Assembly: GCA_015487985.1 (NCBI GenBank) | Contig: WFOP01000362.1 | Location: 1 to 6,142 of the forward strand | Length of the DNA stretch: 6,142 nt | Direction of reading: 5' to 3' | From: Hyphomicrobiales bacterium | GTDB lineage: Bacteria; Pseudomonadota; Alphaproteobacteria; Rhizobiales; Devosiaceae | In this document: piece by piece, positions 5,881-6,142 of the stretch | Position numbering within the stretch: position 1 is the first letter of the stretch | Layout: each line of letters starts with the position of its first letter | The notes under the pieces: generated by a model | What the model was told of the DNA's origin: nothing | The model's database searches: none | The model's input: the letters and a program-made list of their open reading frames with translations, nothing else | Position numbers and translations under genes: made by a program

Positions 5881-5882
5881 AT
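5866..5882. promoter_or_regulatory. Candidate MarR operator, ATCTT-N7-AAGAT
   Basis: A perfect 5-bp inverted repeat with a 7-base centre (ATCTT 5866-5870, AAGAT 5878-5882). It covers the -10 and part of the spacer of the predicted ABC promoter, and also the upstream marR start codon. Dyads of about 16-18 bp that begin ATCTT are typical of MarR-family sites. Binding here could repress both divergent genes. The dyad is seen; its role is inferred. Confidence 0.45.
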
Positions 5883-5915
5883 GTTTTTTAATTCCAGATA
5901 TTGAGCAGGGCCGTC

Positions 5916-6142
5916 ATGAATAGTCGGATTCTAAATCAGGTCAAGCATAACACACAATTTATTCAACAACGTGATTCAATTGCGCACAGCGATGCAATTG
6001 CAATGATCCGGGCAAAGGGGGTGAGCAAAACCTTCAAAACCCGAACCGATGAGGTTCATGCGGTGCGCGGGCTGGATTTTGAAGTGTTCAAGGGTGAAAT
6101 TGTCGGGTTTTTAGGACCAAATGCTGCTGGAAAGACCGTCAC
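5916..6142 (+). CDS. ABC transporter ATP-binding protein, N-terminal part (partial)
   Basis: The gene runs off the window after 75 complete codons. The visible part has the start of an ABC ATPase domain: IRAKGVSKTFKTR, then HAVRGLDFEVFKGEIVGFLGPN, then the Walker A loop GPNAAGKT, with Ala where many ABC ATPases have Gly (GPNGAGKT). The 'GEIVGFLGPN' style is typical of exporter ATPases of the DrrA/CcmA type that work with a separate ABC-2 membrane protein, which would be expected just downstream. A start at 5916 is supported by AGGG five bases upstream. It gives a polar extension of about 30 residues before the conserved domain, where another in-frame ATG (6003) lies without a clear ribosome binding site. 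The divergent MarR gene suggests inducible export of a toxic compound or drug. Substrate unknown. Confidence 0.88.
   Translation, partial: MNSRILNQVKHNTQFIQQRDSIAHSDAIAMIRAKGVSKTFKTRTDEVHAVRGLDFEVFKGEIVGFLGPNAAGKTV

Overview
This 6.1 kb window looks like an ordinary chromosomal segment of an alphaproteobacterium, most likely of the Hyphomicrobiales (Rhizobiales) type. The evidence is the run rpiA – DUF2059 protein – gor, which I recall as a common gene order in that group, a plant/alphaproteobacterial-type glutathione reductase redox motif (CVIRGC), and the general style of the proteins. Base composition is moderate by eye. I see no phage, transposase, CRISPR, tRNA or rRNA.

Layout. The window opens with the last 49 codons of an Lrp/AsnC-type regulator (+). 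Thirteen bases further on is the end of a convergent moaA (-), for molybdenum cofactor synthesis. An intergenic stretch with about 30-bp imperfect repeats and a strong intrinsic terminator separates moaA from an upstream minus-strand gene for an exported L,D-transpeptidase. A 292-bp divergent region follows, with several dyads and a 9-bp tandem repeat. Then come three plus-strand genes: rpiA (pentose phosphate pathway), a small exported DUF2059 protein, an intrinsic terminator, and gor (glutathione reductase). A convergent gap holds a possible palindromic intergenic repeat. A minus-strand MarR-type regulator follows, divergent from a plus-strand ABC transporter ATPase that runs off the window end at its Walker A motif.

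How the genes fit together. RpiA (pentose phosphate pathway) and Gor (NADPH-dependent glutathione reduction) are loosely linked through NADPH and redox metabolism. The L,D-transpeptidase and DUF2059 protein act in the cell envelope. The MarR/ABC pair looks like a self-contained drug or toxin export module. A good promoter for the ABC gene overlaps an ATCTT-N7-AAGAT dyad that is a natural candidate for the MarR operator.

I find no convincing undescribed system. The observations most worth checking are the MarR operator and start codon, the repeat element that reaches the marR stop codon, the 9-bp duplication between a likely ribosome binding site and the rpiA start, and a G9 tract in the NADPH-binding motif of gor.
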